This document shows, in pieces, positions 22,225 to 33,799 of a DNA stretch of 64,000 bases. Made by a program: the position numbers and the translations under genes. Each line of letters starts with the position of its first letter. Position 1 is the stretch's first letter. The DNA comes from Symsagittifera roscoffensis (Eukaryota > Xenacoelomorpha > Acoela > Convolutidae), in the NCBI RefSeq assembly GCF_963678635.1, contig NC_087068.1, positions 49,309,724-49,373,723 of the forward strand, read 5' to 3'. The notes beneath the pieces were generated by a model. It was not told the DNA's origin, made no database searches, and saw nothing but the letters and a program-made list of their open reading frames with translations.

Positions 22225-22893
22225 TATTATTGTACGAACTTTCTTTTTTTTTCAACCTAAGTCGCAAATTTTGTTGCAAATAAGTCGCAAATATTATTGT
22301 GACATAAAGCAACAATATTTGCTGCATCCAATCGGCATGACAGCTTATTTGTTGCACCTGTACAGTTATTGATAAAATTTCGAATTGCTTTGAAATTCGA
22401 ATTGTTATAAGTTTACACAGTTGATGCATTTTTAATTCATCAAGTGAACCGAAAAAAGCTATTTGTTTCAAACAACGGAACAATAATAAAATATCGATTT
22501 CAGAAATTTTTTAACTCAATATATCTCGCAATTTTTTGAAATGCATAACTTTTACATAATGTCGCTTTATGATTTGCAATTTATTACATGCAAAATTGTA
22601 TCTTTTTGTATTTGGTGCTACTTTTGCTGCATCGAACTGGCAATTTATTAGCATATGTAGTTGCATTATTGGTGGCTAGTTTTTGGGGATTTTAGGCATC
22701 CGTGGTTGGGAGTTAGTGCGTGAGACTCAAATATGCTAGGGCGCAGATTTTTTTTGCTTATTCGAGTTTTTGCTAGGCCTCGAGTTTTGCAATTTCGAGG
22801 GTTATTTCTCCTTTTTCTTTTGTCACTTGATAGAGCTGCTTTTTGTCGTGTTCGCGCAAGTTTTTGCGGAGCCCAGCTTCACCTCTGTGTAAT
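22225..22893 (+). repeat. Family A tRNA-like composite repeat
   Basis: The copy starts with the family's 5' module (TACGAACTTTCTT, then CAACCTAAGTCGCAAA). A tRNA-like region follows at about 22690-22750 (TCCGTGGTTGGGAGTTAGTG, a weak A box) and then CTGCTTTTTGTCGTGTTCGC. It ends in the hairpin tail TTGCGGAGCCCAGCTTCACCTCTGTGT. It is longer than the other copies because about 300 extra bases lie between the first two modules. Confidence 0.6.
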
Positions 22894-24460
22894 AAACTTG
22901 CGATGGTTTTGGCCGTCTAAATATTCTTCTGCGAAACTGCTGTTGATTTAACTGTTAAGAATTGGGTGTGTTAAGAGTTAAAAAATCGTAGCGTGACGAT
23001 AGATTATGCGGCATACGGCAATTGAAACTATGGCTGGTTAAGCGATGAAGTTCAAATCATTGTTGGTATTAATTGGGCACTGTGATGTGTTCTAGTTTGG
23101 GTTGTTTGAGATATTTAATGCGACGACCGTCGCGCCTTTTGGTTTGTAAGTAAGTTTTTAATATATTCAATTCAAAGCATTAGTTTCCGCCTGTCAATAT
23201 CAGATGTCTCTAAAAATAGCTTATTTTCACTATTCGACAAAAATTTTTGTTCCTGAAATTTTTATTTATTTCAAAAAACTTTTCGGGCTCTTTTTAATTA
23301 ATCTGGAGCCTTCAATTTTTAATCTATATCAAGAGTAATTGAAAACATTTGAAAAATATTTATCTCTGAATTGGTTTTTTTTTCGAAATTGTTGCTTGTT
23401 TTCAAATACAAACGTTTCAATGAAAATTATTGGAAAGTTATACAGCTATGATTCAAATTATACAAAATAGGTTAAAAAAAAATTGCGGGCCATTTTTACA
23501 GAAATTGGTTCATAGACATCTTGGGTTTATACAAGATATTTTTGGTTTACCTGGTAGTGTGTGGTATGCTGATTTCGCTGAGTCGGAGATGCAAAAACAG
23601 CAGATGGAAATGAGGATGGAGAATAAAATAACTCTCATTTTGGCTCAACTTCAGTCGTCTCAAGAATTTCTTTGAAATAAGCTTCAAGTTTTGATACTGA
23701 GTTCGATCAATTTAAGAATATAGGTCACGCTTTACTTCTGTCAAAAAATAGGCTTTTTTGTTGACGAAGTCCCCCAGTTTGATAGGTTTTACCCCAGATT
23801 GAAGGTACTCCTAAAAGCAACGCTCTATTTTGTCAACTATCTCCCAGCCAATTATGACATTGCTCTCCTTTTAAGTTAAATTTATAAAGTCTTTTGATGA
23901 CTTCGACCGAATTTTATCAGTCTTATTAGAAAAAATTTGTCATTTTTCACGTCAATTTTCTCTATCCAAATTTCCAAGAAAACATCCCCAATATCAATAG
24001 TTTCGAAATGAGTCATATCAGTTGAAAATTTAACCTTTTAAAGACGATTTCCGATTGCTACTGATTCACAAAAAAACGGCAATAAGGGGTTTTAGGAATA
24101 TCCAAAGTTTGAATTAAATCTAAAGATTAAATTAAATCCTTACTTTTCAGATGATGATTTGTTTTTGAAAGATCAGTGAGCTGCATGTCTGACTCAGCGC
24201 ATTCGAATTCTTCATATTCGTCAAAGTGAGTAGCTTCTTTTTACCCTTAAGATACAAATAATAAAGGGCTTTTTAGGATTTTCAACTACCGTTCCTTTTG
24301 ATTTTTACCAAATGAAATGATTGTTTTGATATTTGACAAGTATGTCTATTATCCATTTGGTCAACAATCCTCTGAAAACAAAGCCTCACGCTCTAATTTT
24401 GTTGGCTTTGGGGGATGGTAAAAGAGCCTGAAACTGTTCTAAGAATTGTTTTTATACTAT
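22894..24460. other. Intergenic DNA with one unassigned open frame
   Basis: No supported gene. An 81-residue plus-strand frame at 23430-23675 (includes GFIQDIFGLPGSVWYADFAE and a Gln/Met-rich helix) has no ATG at its start and no recognisable domain. It could be a fossil exon. I cannot connect it to the downstream gene. Confidence 0.35.
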
Positions 24461-24464
24461 AATT

Positions 24465-25085
24465 ACAGTTGCGAGAGCAAGTGTCTTGTATCGAAAACTA
24501 GATTTTTTTCCCGTTAACAATTTTACACACATCTAAGACATTGCGAAGTTGCTGTATTGTGAAACTTATCAACTTCGAGACCTTTTCCCATTTGGCCTAC
24601 AGGTAACGAGGTAGCCTTCTACCCTACGGTCTGGGTTTTGAGTCCCGCCCGGACCTTGTTTTATTGCAGTATGAATGAAATAGAAAAAAAAATTCCGGAA
24701 AAAGTTGAATTGTTGGACTTTCGTTTGTCGTCTTATGTTTTGTCTGCTTAGTTGTTTAGTTTTTGGCTTACTCCTGTCATTTATAAAATTCATACCCCTT
24801 CGTCGTATATTTTCCAAATTTTTTTGACAACATTTTTATTGCATATTTTTGTTTTCGGATGAATTGACCTCTGCCCACTTGTTGTCGGCTAAGTGCCGCT
24901 TGGTAAATGCTAAAAGTTTATTTAACACTGGTGGTTGTTTTCTGCTGTTTTTCTGAAATTCTTTTCATTTTTACCAATATTTTTTGATTTTCTTATTTCC
25001 GTCTGATTTTCGATTCGCTAGCTTGCAATGCTGTGCTTGCTCTGTATCGCAAAGGACGCGAAGCTCAGCTTTGCCTCTATGTAAT
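24465..25085 (+). repeat. Family B SINE-like repeat
   Basis: It opens with GTTGCGAGAGCAAGTGTCTT and a CCCGTTAACAATTTTAC block. A tRNA-like segment at about 24595-24655 (GGTAACGAGG, then TTTTGAGTCCCGCCC) follows, then a body with TTGTCGGCTAAGT. It ends at about 25085 in the tail GCGAAGCTCAGCTTTGCCTC. Confidence 0.6.
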
Positions 25086-25351
25086 TGATAGTTTTCAGGT
25101 AGTTTCATTGTGGGTAGTTTTAAAGTAGTGTTACAAATTACGCCAACAATTTTACTGCCTTGGATGGAAAATAAATTTCTCAATGTTTAATTTCGTTGAT
25201 TTAAAATTCGTTGTCTTTTTAAAATTCATGTTTCAAGTCGATTTAGCTTAAAAACGAGAAGTTAAAAAAGCTTAAAAACGAGAAAAAAAGTTTAAAAAAA
25301 AAGATCTTGCCTAACTAATCGAAAGTATTTCTGTTTATTGTCTCGATCCAG

Positions 25352-25653
25352 TTGGAGGTTGTTTTTGAAACGTGACTACACTTATGGAACTCAGCCAGGA
25401 ACAAGTCAAGACCAGAAAACTAAATTTCAATTTAAGCCAAAAAAGTCCTACTACACAAACCGAGGAATCCGCTATATCATAGCACATGTGATATCATGGA
25501 TATTCCTGATAGCAGTTGTTTGTATGGACTTCTATACGTGTTATCTGAACTATAAACATGGAACCTTTCAAAACAGGTTCACTTTTCTGAGATTCCCGGG
25601 ACAACATGGCATATTTGTGACATCTCTCAGGGGCATGGTGTATATTGGATACA
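25352..25653 (+). CDS. Membrane protein gene, first visible exon
   Basis: The acceptor is ...CGATCCAG and the donor GTGAGT follows at 25654. The exon encodes a basic start (RLFLKRDYTYGTQPG), a membrane span around IIAHVISWIFLIAVVCMDFY and the FPGQHGIF block, ending in phase 1 at GYIGY-type residues. No in-frame ATG with good context precedes it, so it is probably not the first coding exon. Confidence 0.7.
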
Positions 25654-26136
25654 GTGAGTTCGTCTCCATTGCACTCAGCACACCGCTCGTTTAGCGTATC
25701 CTTAGCATATCACATATCATACCACTCGTTTATCATAGTCAACATAAGTTTCGATAAACGCGTTATATGACATAGCTAATTTAATTTAGAAAAGGACGGT
25801 AGACCGATTTTTGACCGTTTTTTTTTGTGAAACGTTTAATGGTTGAATTCCCCCCCCCCCTTTATCGCTGTTATCTCAGCATAATCTCCGTCGCGTTTCA
25901 ATTGAAGTATATAGACCAAAATATGAGTTTTAGATTTAAAAAAAAAGTTTTTTGGCCAACTCGCTATCAATTCGTGTTATCAGCCAAAAATGTTATATTG
26001 CGATTGTAATAAGATGAAAAACATCGTTCTTAAATACATCGTTCTTGAAACGTTTAGAATTGTTTATAACAAGCATTTTATAAAGAAAGTTCGCTTCGCT
26101 TGTGCGTTTGTCTGTATTAATAGAATTGTGTTTTAG

Positions 26137-26305
26137 TGGCGTTTCATGCTTTCCGAAGCTATCAGATCAAGTGCCACTACTATGAGCTAGGGTATTATCG
26201 CCCCCATTTCATGGCCTCGTGGACCATGGACGTCGTTGGTGGATTCACATTGATGTGCCAGCTCGTTCTGTTCATTATAATTCCTTATTGCGCTAAGGAT
26301 AACAG
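26137..26305 (+). CDS. Membrane protein gene, exon 2
   Basis: Bounded by TTTTAG and GTAAAA. It encodes FHAFRSYQIKCHYYELGYYR and a membrane span around VVGGFTLMCQLVLFIIIPYC. Splicing completes the split codon from the previous exon (A+TG) and leaves two bases for the next. Confidence 0.72.
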
Positions 26306-26693
26306 GTAAAATGTGTCTGCAATTCAGTTCCCGTTCTATTCAAATTTTTTTAAAATGTTGGTTGCAAGATTACTAACCCAGACTTCGGTATATCAGTTTT
26401 TGTTTGACAAATCTTATTCGGCTTAAAAGGTTTCGGCTTGTAATATATCGGCTTAGAGGCCATGTTTGAGGAGCAGATAGTTTTTACTGAGAAAAATATT
26501 TGAGGTTTTGCTTCGCCTATGTGTTTTGAATTCGGTTTTCTGGGAAACATTTTTTGGGCACTTGAAAAACAAGTTGCCAAAAAATCCATGAATAAAGTTT
26601 AGTGTTTATTTGTTAATTAACTTACTTTCTTTGCCAAATTATCCCTAATCGTTCGTTCCAATTTTGAAATCATTTTGCAATGTCCTCGTTTAG

Positions 26694-26860
26694 GTTTGTT
26701 GTCTTGCTGTGGCTGGAGTTAACATGCACGTTTCTCATTTTCACGAATAGCAAAGTGACATACCGGAGCATTTTGCTGCACAATATAGCGGACAACTTAG
26801 CGCCCATTCCGAAAGAATTGTCCATCAATAGTACCAAGAAGCTATCCGAACATGATTTCA
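26694..26860 (+). CDS. Membrane protein gene, exon 3
   Basis: Acceptor TCGTTTAG, donor GTTAGT. The exon encodes a hydrophobic segment (VVLLWLELTCTFLIF) and a polar loop with HNIADNLAPIPKELSINSTK, which includes a possible N-glycosylation site (NST). Phase fits on both sides. Confidence 0.68.
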
Positions 26861-26929
26861 GTTAGTTTCTTAAATTTTTATCTGCTAAATATAGGTGGAT
26901 AATCAAAATAAGATGTTTATAAATAGCTC

Positions 26930-27005
26930 ACAGACTGATGCCCAGTTAAATAAATTGGGCTGAATTTTAACCATTGGGCAATTATAGTATTTCAAGTTAA
27001 ATTGG
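26930..27005 (+). repeat. Partial hAT-like element end
   Basis: ACTGATGCCCAGTTAAATAA, then TTTTAACCATTGG, parallels the start of the element at 28270 (CAGTGATGTCCAGTTAAA, then TTAACCATTAACC). Only one end is present. Confidence 0.4.
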
Positions 27006-27059
27006 TGTAACCATTTATGCTTTGTTGCAATATTGAAACCAATTTAATAATTTTCTGTT

Positions 27060-27412
27060 TACACTTCCGATCATCTTAGTGTGATATTACGAACCTCTTC
27101 TAGCCTAACTCGCAAATAAGTGTTTATTAAAAGTGTTCAATTATTAAGGAAATTTCACAGTAGCATTGGAAATTGCACAGCATCTGTTCTCTGCTTTATT
27201 TGCGGCGGCTAGTGTTTGTGGCTCATTAAGCTTCAGTGGCTGAGTGGTTAATGTGAGAGACTCTTAATGACTAGGTCGCAGGTTCGAATCTCAGAGGTAG
27301 TCGAATTGTTGCTAATTCGAGGCTTTTTTCTAATTTTTATTGCACTTCACACAGCTGCTTTTTGTCGTGTTCCCGCAAGTGTTTGCGAAGCAAAGCTTCG
27401 CCTCTATGTCAT
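27060..27412 (+). repeat. Family A tRNA-like composite repeat, best copy
   Basis: The 5' module (ATTACGAACCTCTTC, then CCTAACTCGCAAATAAGTG, then GCATTGGAAATTGCACAGCA) is followed by a tRNA-Ser/Leu-like core at about 27235-27305 with A box TGGCTGAGTGGTTAATG and B box GGTTCGAATCTC. Then come CTGCTTTTTGTCGTGTTCCC and the tail hairpin GCGAAGCAAAGCTTCGCCTC. The tRNA-like part sits in the middle, not at the 5' end. Confidence 0.72.
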
Positions 27413-27549
27413 ACTTGTTCCAAACGATGCATGTTTTGGATAGTTTATCCAGCCAAAACCGACTAGCAGAAAAAAATAGTAAATGAAACCGGATTTTCTC
27501 GACACCAAGAAAGGTTAGTTGAAGTTTTTACACAAGAAAAGCTAGTGTT

Positions 27550-27625
27550 ATAGTATGAACTCTCTTTTTCCAATCTAAGTGGCAAATATTGTTGCGACGC
27601 AAATATTGTTGCGACAGTATGTGTT
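27550..27625 (+). repeat. Family A 5'-module fragment
   Basis: AGTATGAACTCTCTTTTTCC, then AATCTAAGTGGCAAATATTG, matches the 5' module of family A. It is followed by a short duplication of CAAATATTGTTGCGAC. Confidence 0.45.
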
Positions 27626-27911
27626 CATTTTGATCAATAACCAGATCTTAAGTACAGCCAATGCTAAGTATATTAACTCAGACGACTATGTTACAAATAG
27701 CACTTTAGCTTCAAGGAATCATGGATATGTAGCGTAGAGATAGTAATGAGACTGCAAAAAATAAGAGGGTTTGAACCTGGGCAGAGTTGGATGTTTTACT
27801 TCAATAGTTAAAATGCGTCCGCTCCATAAATTGAGGCATGTAGGTAATTTTTTTTCAAAGTGACTGGTACTGCTAATGCGTCATAATTGGCTTGCGTCAC
27901 TTAGCATTTAT

Positions 27912-28048
27912 GTAGACTCATAATTGGCGTGCTTCACTTAAGAAATTTTGTAGACTCAAAGTTTTACTCATTCAGTTTTTCCCAGTAGCGTTATCGGTCA
28001 TATTTTTGCTTGTGTATGCGAAGTGCTACTTGGCCTCAGTGTCACTGT
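27912..28048 (+). repeat. Family D repeat with shared tail
   Basis: This closely matches 44962-45092: GTAGACTCATAATTGGCGTG, then GTAGACTCAAAGTTTTA, then TTATCGGTCATATTTTTGCT. It ends in a degenerate tail, GCGAAGTGCTACTTGGCCTC. Confidence 0.6.
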
Positions 28049-28649
28049 TCGTTTCACGACTGTGAGGGCTTAAATGTGATATATCATTATTCTGATTTAG
28101 CACCTGATTTACCGTGGAATAAAGTTTCAAAAAACACACCCCCGCCTGAAGACAAAGTTCCTCCCCACTTCTCGTGGTCGAAACAATAAAACAATAGCAA
28201 AAATCAAATGTCTTAAGCCCACTCAATTTGAAATTATTTTCAGTTTGCAGCTGAAGGTTCCTTCATAACCAGTGATGTCCAGTTAAAAAAGTTGAACCGA
28301 TTTCTTAACCATTAACCAATTAAAACTGTTTCAATAAAATCGGCTTAACCAATTTTGCGTTTAACCAGTGGTAACAAATTATAAATACTCTCAAACAAAG
28401 AGTAAAGCAAGCGTTATCAAATCGGAATGTAAACTTTTATTCGGATTAACTAGTTAAACAAAATCACTGAATCATTTGTGCAGCATTCAATTCTGCAGCA
28501 ATTCTGTTCAGTTTCTTGTAAATTCAATTTTAATTACTGGTTAATTTAACTAGTTGACGGCTAAGAGCCTAGGCTCGAATCCGGTCAGCAACTGTTTTTT
28601 AAATCCAAAGTATTTAGTATCAAAAAACTCATCGTCCTTTCAGTTGTCT

Positions 28650-28935
28650 GCTAATGCTTTGTCGGCTTAATTTCGATATTTGTAAAATGGAAATTATTTA
28701 TCAGATTTCCCAGCGAAATAAAAGTTTTACCTTTTGATCCAGTTTTCTCAAATTGGGTTAATTTTAACAAAAAAGTGTCCATCATAAATTGTTCTATTAA
28801 TTCAAAGAGCTTTAAGGCCGTCTGTTTTTTTCTTCGAAATTCAAAAGTTGAAGATTTATGAAAAAAACAAGTCAGTTTTTGTTTCAGTTTCCTTGCGTTC
28901 ATTACTCTTTTCCAACTATCAGTTGGCTATGTTTA
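28650..28935 (+). repeat. Family C repeat
   Basis: One of eight copies in this gene's introns, marked by GATTTCCCAGCGAAATAAAA, then TTGATCCAGTTTTCTCAAAT, then CAAAGAGCTTTAAGG, then ACTCTTTTCCAACT. No coding potential. Confidence 0.6.
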
Positions 28936-28959
28936 TATTGCAAATAAAAGTCTTTGATT

Positions 28960-30098
28960 CTTTTATAACCCTTGCGATAATCGGGTTCTAGATTTTTTTT
29001 CCCGTAAATAACTTTGCTCACAGAATTTTCAAAGTTAGAACTGGTAAATTTAGGTTACGCTCATAATAAATTCAATTTACTTTGTGTCTGCAGCTAACTT
29101 GGTCTGGAGGTAACGAATACGCCGGGAACGGCAAAGATCCTAGTTTCGTATGTGGCTAGACCTGTTTTTTTTCAAACGGGAAATATTCTGTTTCAAAAAT
29201 TTTATCGGCTTTTATTTGTCTGCATATGTTTTGTCGGCTTAGTTGCCACACTGAACAATTGTTTGTATTCAATGCGCAAATTACATTGTAGTTGCTTTTA
29301 GTGTTTTGATTTACTTCGGCAGTTTGTATTTTCTTGACTTCGTTTTTTTTTCGCTGAACACTTTTTCTGCCCAAATGATTTCGTCTTGTATTTCATCGGC
29401 TTAGTGACCTTATGTTTATTCGTTTCCCGTAAAACGTATTTATGTTGCTCACCTCTGGATCACACAAATTGCTAAAAATTTAAGAGAAGTTAAAGTTCAA
29501 TATTTTCATGTCTAGAAATTTTTTTCGGCTTCTGTTTTATCGTTTCTTTTTTCAGCTTGTTTGATTTCGATCTATATGATAATGGCTTAATGGCCTAATA
29601 TTGCGTTTTTCGACAAGCGAGAAATATATATTGTGTGGGCGTATGTGTTTTGAGATTGAGGGGACTTAATGATTTTTCTTTCGTTTTAACTTTTTTGAAT
29701 TGTTTTTCAACTTTTTTGTTTTTGTTTCCTTTTTTGACCTAATAGGTTTCGGCCTATAATAAATTGGCTTAGTGGCCTCATATTGTTTTATTTCACAAGC
29801 AAATAAAGTTTTATGTTTGTGAGTGTATTTTGAAGGCGAGGGGATGTTTAAACTTTTTATAAACCCTAATTTTGATGATTTTTTTTCGGCTTGAAGGGTT
29901 TCTGCTAAGGTTTTTTCGGCTTTGTTACCTCTTGGTTTTTTTCTCCAATGCTCATTTCACTTTCTTTTGTCTTGGCGCGTTTTTGTTTCAAAACTAGCCT
30001 GATTTATTTTGATAGATTTTTCACATTTTTTTTCCGACTCAGCGGTTCTCTTGTTTTGTATTGCAAGTAGTGCAAAGCCCAGCTTCGCCCCTGTGTTA
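28960..30098 (+). repeat. Family B SINE-like repeat, long copy
   Basis: It starts with ACCCTTGCGATAATCGGGTT. A tRNA-like block lies at about 29100-29165 (TGGAGGTAACGAATACGCCG). Its body repeats CGGCTTAGTTGCC and CGGCTTAGTGACC phrases, and it ends at about 30095 in the tail GCAAAGCCCAGCTTCGCCCC. It is over 1 kb, unusually long for a SINE, so internal duplication is likely. Confidence 0.55.
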
Positions 30099-30846
30099 AA
30101 AGATTCGACAGGCAGTTTTCGCCGGACGTTGCCGAAGTATTGAATTGCAAAATTTGCTAATTATCGATCGATGAATCACAGTTGTGTGAAGGTTTTCAGT
30201 GGCGTGTAAAAAAGTGATTCCTTGGCCTTACCTAGATTCTGAATACCTTTCCGAAAAAGCTAATGCGGACCAAGAATAATTGGTTAATATTAAAACCTGT
30301 TTTAACCAAATCGGTTCAACCAATTGATAATTGATTAAATCAGTTTAACAAATCATTTTTTTAAGCCATTCAGCGAAACAAATTGCTGAGCGAATAGTAA
30401 TATTGGACATCACTGTTAATAGCAGCTGTTTTGTAAAGAGAGGTATAATGACCTGATTTAGTTGCTAAATATTAGCTGTGGATGCTACCCATTAATTTTT
30501 CACGCAAGTCATTTTTTGCTTCGATACTTGCCAATAACACGTGCTAGTAGATAGTTTCTCATCTGTTGACTCTATGGTTTGACTTCCAAGTGTACAAATT
30601 TCATCTGCTGAGGCTTCGAGTTAATACCAGCAGACTACGTCTTTTACGACTACGCGTATAATTGTAAACAAGGCGCCATGAAAGTTGCGCGCACGAAGGC
30701 TGTTCCCGGTACGAAATGGGAAGTCCAAAGCTTTAATCAATTCAACAGTCCTTTACTCCAACTATCCAGATAAATGAATTGCGGACCTCATTTGCTAATT
30801 TAAACAATGATAATAAAAAGAAAGTTGACCTGCTTAATTTCTTTAG

Positions 30847-31690
30847 TTGACCTGCTTAATAAGAAAGTTGACCTGCTTAATTACTTTTTCAACTTTAGGC
30901 GTCTATAAAACACATCCTTCAATTTCAATGTCCACCAAACCTAAAAAAAAAGAAATTAACAAAGTGTTACAGAAAATGGCTTGTTCAACCCAAACAATCA
31001 AATGCATAAGAGATGAAATTTCTCTGCGAATCAGAAACCTGTTACTCAATTCCCTTGTTTTAAGCCATTTACACTATCCATGCATGCTTTTGAATGGTTG
31101 TACTGAAGAAAACCTAGACTAACTGCAAAAGCAAATAAAATGGGCCATAAGAATTGTCATGAACATAAACATAGAGATTCTGTCACAAATGTGAGGGAAA
31201 AACACAGAGTTCCCACTGCTAGATATATAATCAAATACAGATCAACACAATATCTTCATAAATTAAGCCAAAACAGAATTAGAGCATTTAACTTCCTGCA
31301 GTTTCCGAATTCTAATTTCCGCTGTAATCATCGCACCGGCTCAATTCTCCTGCCAGGATTGTGTAAAACCGAATTTTTTCGTAGGTCATGCCAATTTACA
31401 TCAATAAAAAGTTTTAACTTGGTAATTCAAAAAATCATCTCCATGAACAAAACCTGTACGCTATCAAACAAATTAATTTGAAAAATGCATACTAGAGGAT
31501 AAATTGTAATACATATAAAGGGTAGACTCTACAACACCCAACTTCCCTCTTACTTCTTAAGGAGATTTAAATAATCTTATGTATTTAGTGACTGATGAAA
31601 CATTTTTTTGTTCACGTATTTAACAATAATGTACACTTGTTCCTTCCACAATCAGTTTTGTAACTGGCAACAATAAAGTGTTTTCTCTCT
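30847..31690 (+). pseudogene. Non-LTR retrotransposon (LINE) ORF2 C-terminus, decayed
   Basis: The frame reads ISLRIRNLLLNSLVLSHLHY, then PCMLLNGC, a TAA at 31120-31122, and on in the same frame LQKQIKWAIRI. This is the thumb pattern that follows the RT core in Jockey/CR1-type LINEs (SHLxY, then LQxxxxxAIRI). A frameshift leads into 31140-31481, a basic 3' extension that ends in a stop. AATAAA lies at 31672-31677. The copy is 5'-truncated and lies in intron 3 of the membrane gene. Confidence 0.6.
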
Positions 31691-31758
31691 GTCTCTCGCA
31701 CTGTAATTTTTGTCACTGTAATTGTACGGTAACAAACGGTAATGTTCGTCTGTTCTAG

Positions 31759-31839
31759 GAGTGGCGGCATTGAAGAGGCGTCAGATCATTCCATCGACCA
31801 GTTACTACCGGGTCTGCCGAAGAGTTGCGGTGCATGTCA
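31759..31839 (+). CDS. Membrane protein gene, exon 4
   Basis: A short 81-base exon between TGTTCTAG and GTAAGT. It is very basic (AALKRRQIIP, then YYRVCRRVAV), fitting a cytoplasmic loop. Its length is a multiple of three, so skipping would keep the frame. Confidence 0.6.
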
Positions 31840-32167
31840 GTAAGTAGAAAGTTATCACTTCTTGCGCGAGAAGGGTTCTTTTTTTCCCCATCTAGAACTA
31901 CTACCATCCTGTGGCTGTTAGAGACAGATATGTAAAAAATTAGCTCTTTGTTACGATCGAATGCTTTTAGAGAATCAGTTTTTCATAAATTTTGAAGGCT
32001 CCTATACTCTTTTTTGTAGACTCTTTCACTGCCCCTCCCTCCATTGTCGATGTCAAACACTGTGGTTTTTCCCACATTATCCTGCGAAACCATAAATTGA
32101 TTTTCGTTGTCTATTGGGGGTTGAATAGTTAACGAGGTGAATTCAAAAACAAGAAATATGTGTTCAG

Positions 32168-32268
32168 ATCAAAATGTTCTGTCTGCCCATGGAGCAATTT
32201 ATATCATGGGAACTTACAACTATCTCTGTGAAGTGATGATGTCAGCCGGCCTAACTTCAGACGGAATG
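32168..32268 (+). CDS. Membrane protein gene, exon 5
   Basis: The acceptor is GTGTTCAG; the donor GTTCGT is weak, but it is the one that puts the next exon in frame. It encodes SAHGAIYIMGTYNYLCEVMM, a probable membrane span with a His-Gly-Ala start. Confidence 0.58.
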
Positions 32269-32839
32269 GTTCGTATAGTATTTTAAAGTGTTCAAGTATT
32301 TATACTGTAGTACAAAAATATTTTGCAACATTCCCGAATATGAATAGAGGTTCGTGAGTGAACTATTGACGCGAGCTATAGTTGGAAAAGAGCCGCTCAA
32401 TCATTAGAACTCATGATATCAATTCTTTAATAGCTCAGCGGAAAAGTCGTGATCTTTACAATCTGATTATTGAAAGTTCAGATTAGTTAACATTCGTTCA
32501 TATTGTAAGGACGTTACCAGTAATGGATGGTTGGGGGAGGGGGGGGGGGGGGGTTGCTATCGCACCTCGTACTCTCAGGAATTCGACCCCCTTGACGACC
32601 CAAAGGGCCACCCTTTGGTACTATTTTAGGACTAAGACATTCATTTTCTTGAAGCTTCGAAAGAAGCAAGCGTTTTCTAATTGGAATATAGACTTTTTTC
32701 GGGTTAACTTGTTTTACAAAATCACTTGAATCACTATATTTCATTCACGTGCACTCCTTTCAGGTACTGTCATGCCCAAATTCTTGAAAATTTAAATTAA
32801 ACTACCGGTCTAACGCTACTACTGACAGTACTTTCAAGA

Positions 32840-33060
32840 AGTTATATCATTACTCTTGATATTGATATGTAAATCAATTTTTTTGGCTTCTACCGGCAAA
32901 CCTGGCATAGAGGTAACAACTGCGCCTAGGTCGTGGTTTCGAATCCAGACAGGTCTGTTTTTTCCGTTCCAAATTTTCGGCCTATGTTTTGTCGGCTTAG
33001 TTGCCGCATCATGGATTTTTCTTGTTTTTCAAAATAATTATGTCATATGATAGCTTGGCT
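32840..33060 (+). repeat. Family B fragment with tRNA-like head
   Basis: GGCATAGAGGTAACAACTGC, a B box GGTTTCGAATCCAGAC and then TTTTGTCGGCTTAGTTGCCG. The tail is missing or unrecognisable. Confidence 0.5.
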
Positions 33061-33799
33061 TAATTGAAATTCAAACTATCTTAGTTTTTCCATAGTTTTT
33101 GAGACAATTACTACGCCTGAGGTGGTAAAGGTCTTATTTTTTTTGCCTAAAAGCTTGTTTGGCCTTAATTTTTCGGACTGAAAAGCGGTGATTGAAAGAA
33201 ACATAGATTTTATGCTTTTGTGTGTTTCTGTAGGGGGGAGCGTAAATTTTATTTTTTTTGTTCAATTTTCAGCAAAAAGTGATGTCCACTTTGCTTGTGT
33301 TTCTACGGTTGTTGATGTGTAAGCACGCGTTTCGTTCAGATCTTTTCTTTTGTTTCTTGTTGTTTTTTAAGGCAATGGTCGGAACATTCTGTTCTACTTG
33401 CACAGCTACAGGCTATAATCGCTGACAATTGTATTTGTAGTGACAGAATTAAGAAAATTTTTGTTTTTGCTGTTTTCGTCAGATTTCCGGTTGGTTTCGA
33501 TTTCGCTTTTTCTCTTCAATTGTTCGCTAAAAGCTGAATCGGAAATTTTGTTATTGCACTGAGATGTAAATTGGATATTTCCATTTTTAGTTGGTACATT
33601 TTTTTAAATTGCAACTTATGTGCTGAAAAGATTTTTAATGGTTCCAACAAGCAAACAAACTATAAATGTCATCAAATTACTTTCGATTAATTTTTTTTTC
33701 AAGAAAGGTTCAGTAAAAACTATTACACTTTTCATTAGCAAGTGCATCAAATCGGGTACTGGAGTTATTTCTGTAACTAAATTGTCTAATAACAAATCT

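Larger units (their letters stand above)
28270..30415. mobile_element. Non-autonomous hAT-like element (candidate)
   Basis: The left end is CAGTGATGTCCAGTTAAA and the right end, reversed, is CAGTGATGTCCAATATTA, so the first 13 bases are identical. Both ends continue into TTGAACCGATTT/TTGGTTAA-like blocks. The eight flanking bases are TTCATAAC and TTAATAGC, six of eight equal, as expected for an old hAT 8-bp target duplication. The interior holds family C and B repeats and no transposase, so it could instead be two related elements flanking other insertions. Confidence 0.45.

Noticed and set aside
25849-25861. Poly-C run
   Set aside because: A simple homopolymer in intron 1 with no context that suggests function.
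27235-27305. tRNA-Ser/Leu-like sequence as a real tRNA gene
   Set aside because: A and B boxes are present, but the acceptor stem does not pair and the same sequence recurs with a conserved tail, so it is a repeat.
32526-32555. Long poly-G run
   Set aside because: A simple homopolymer in an intron; likely slippage and prone to sequencing error.
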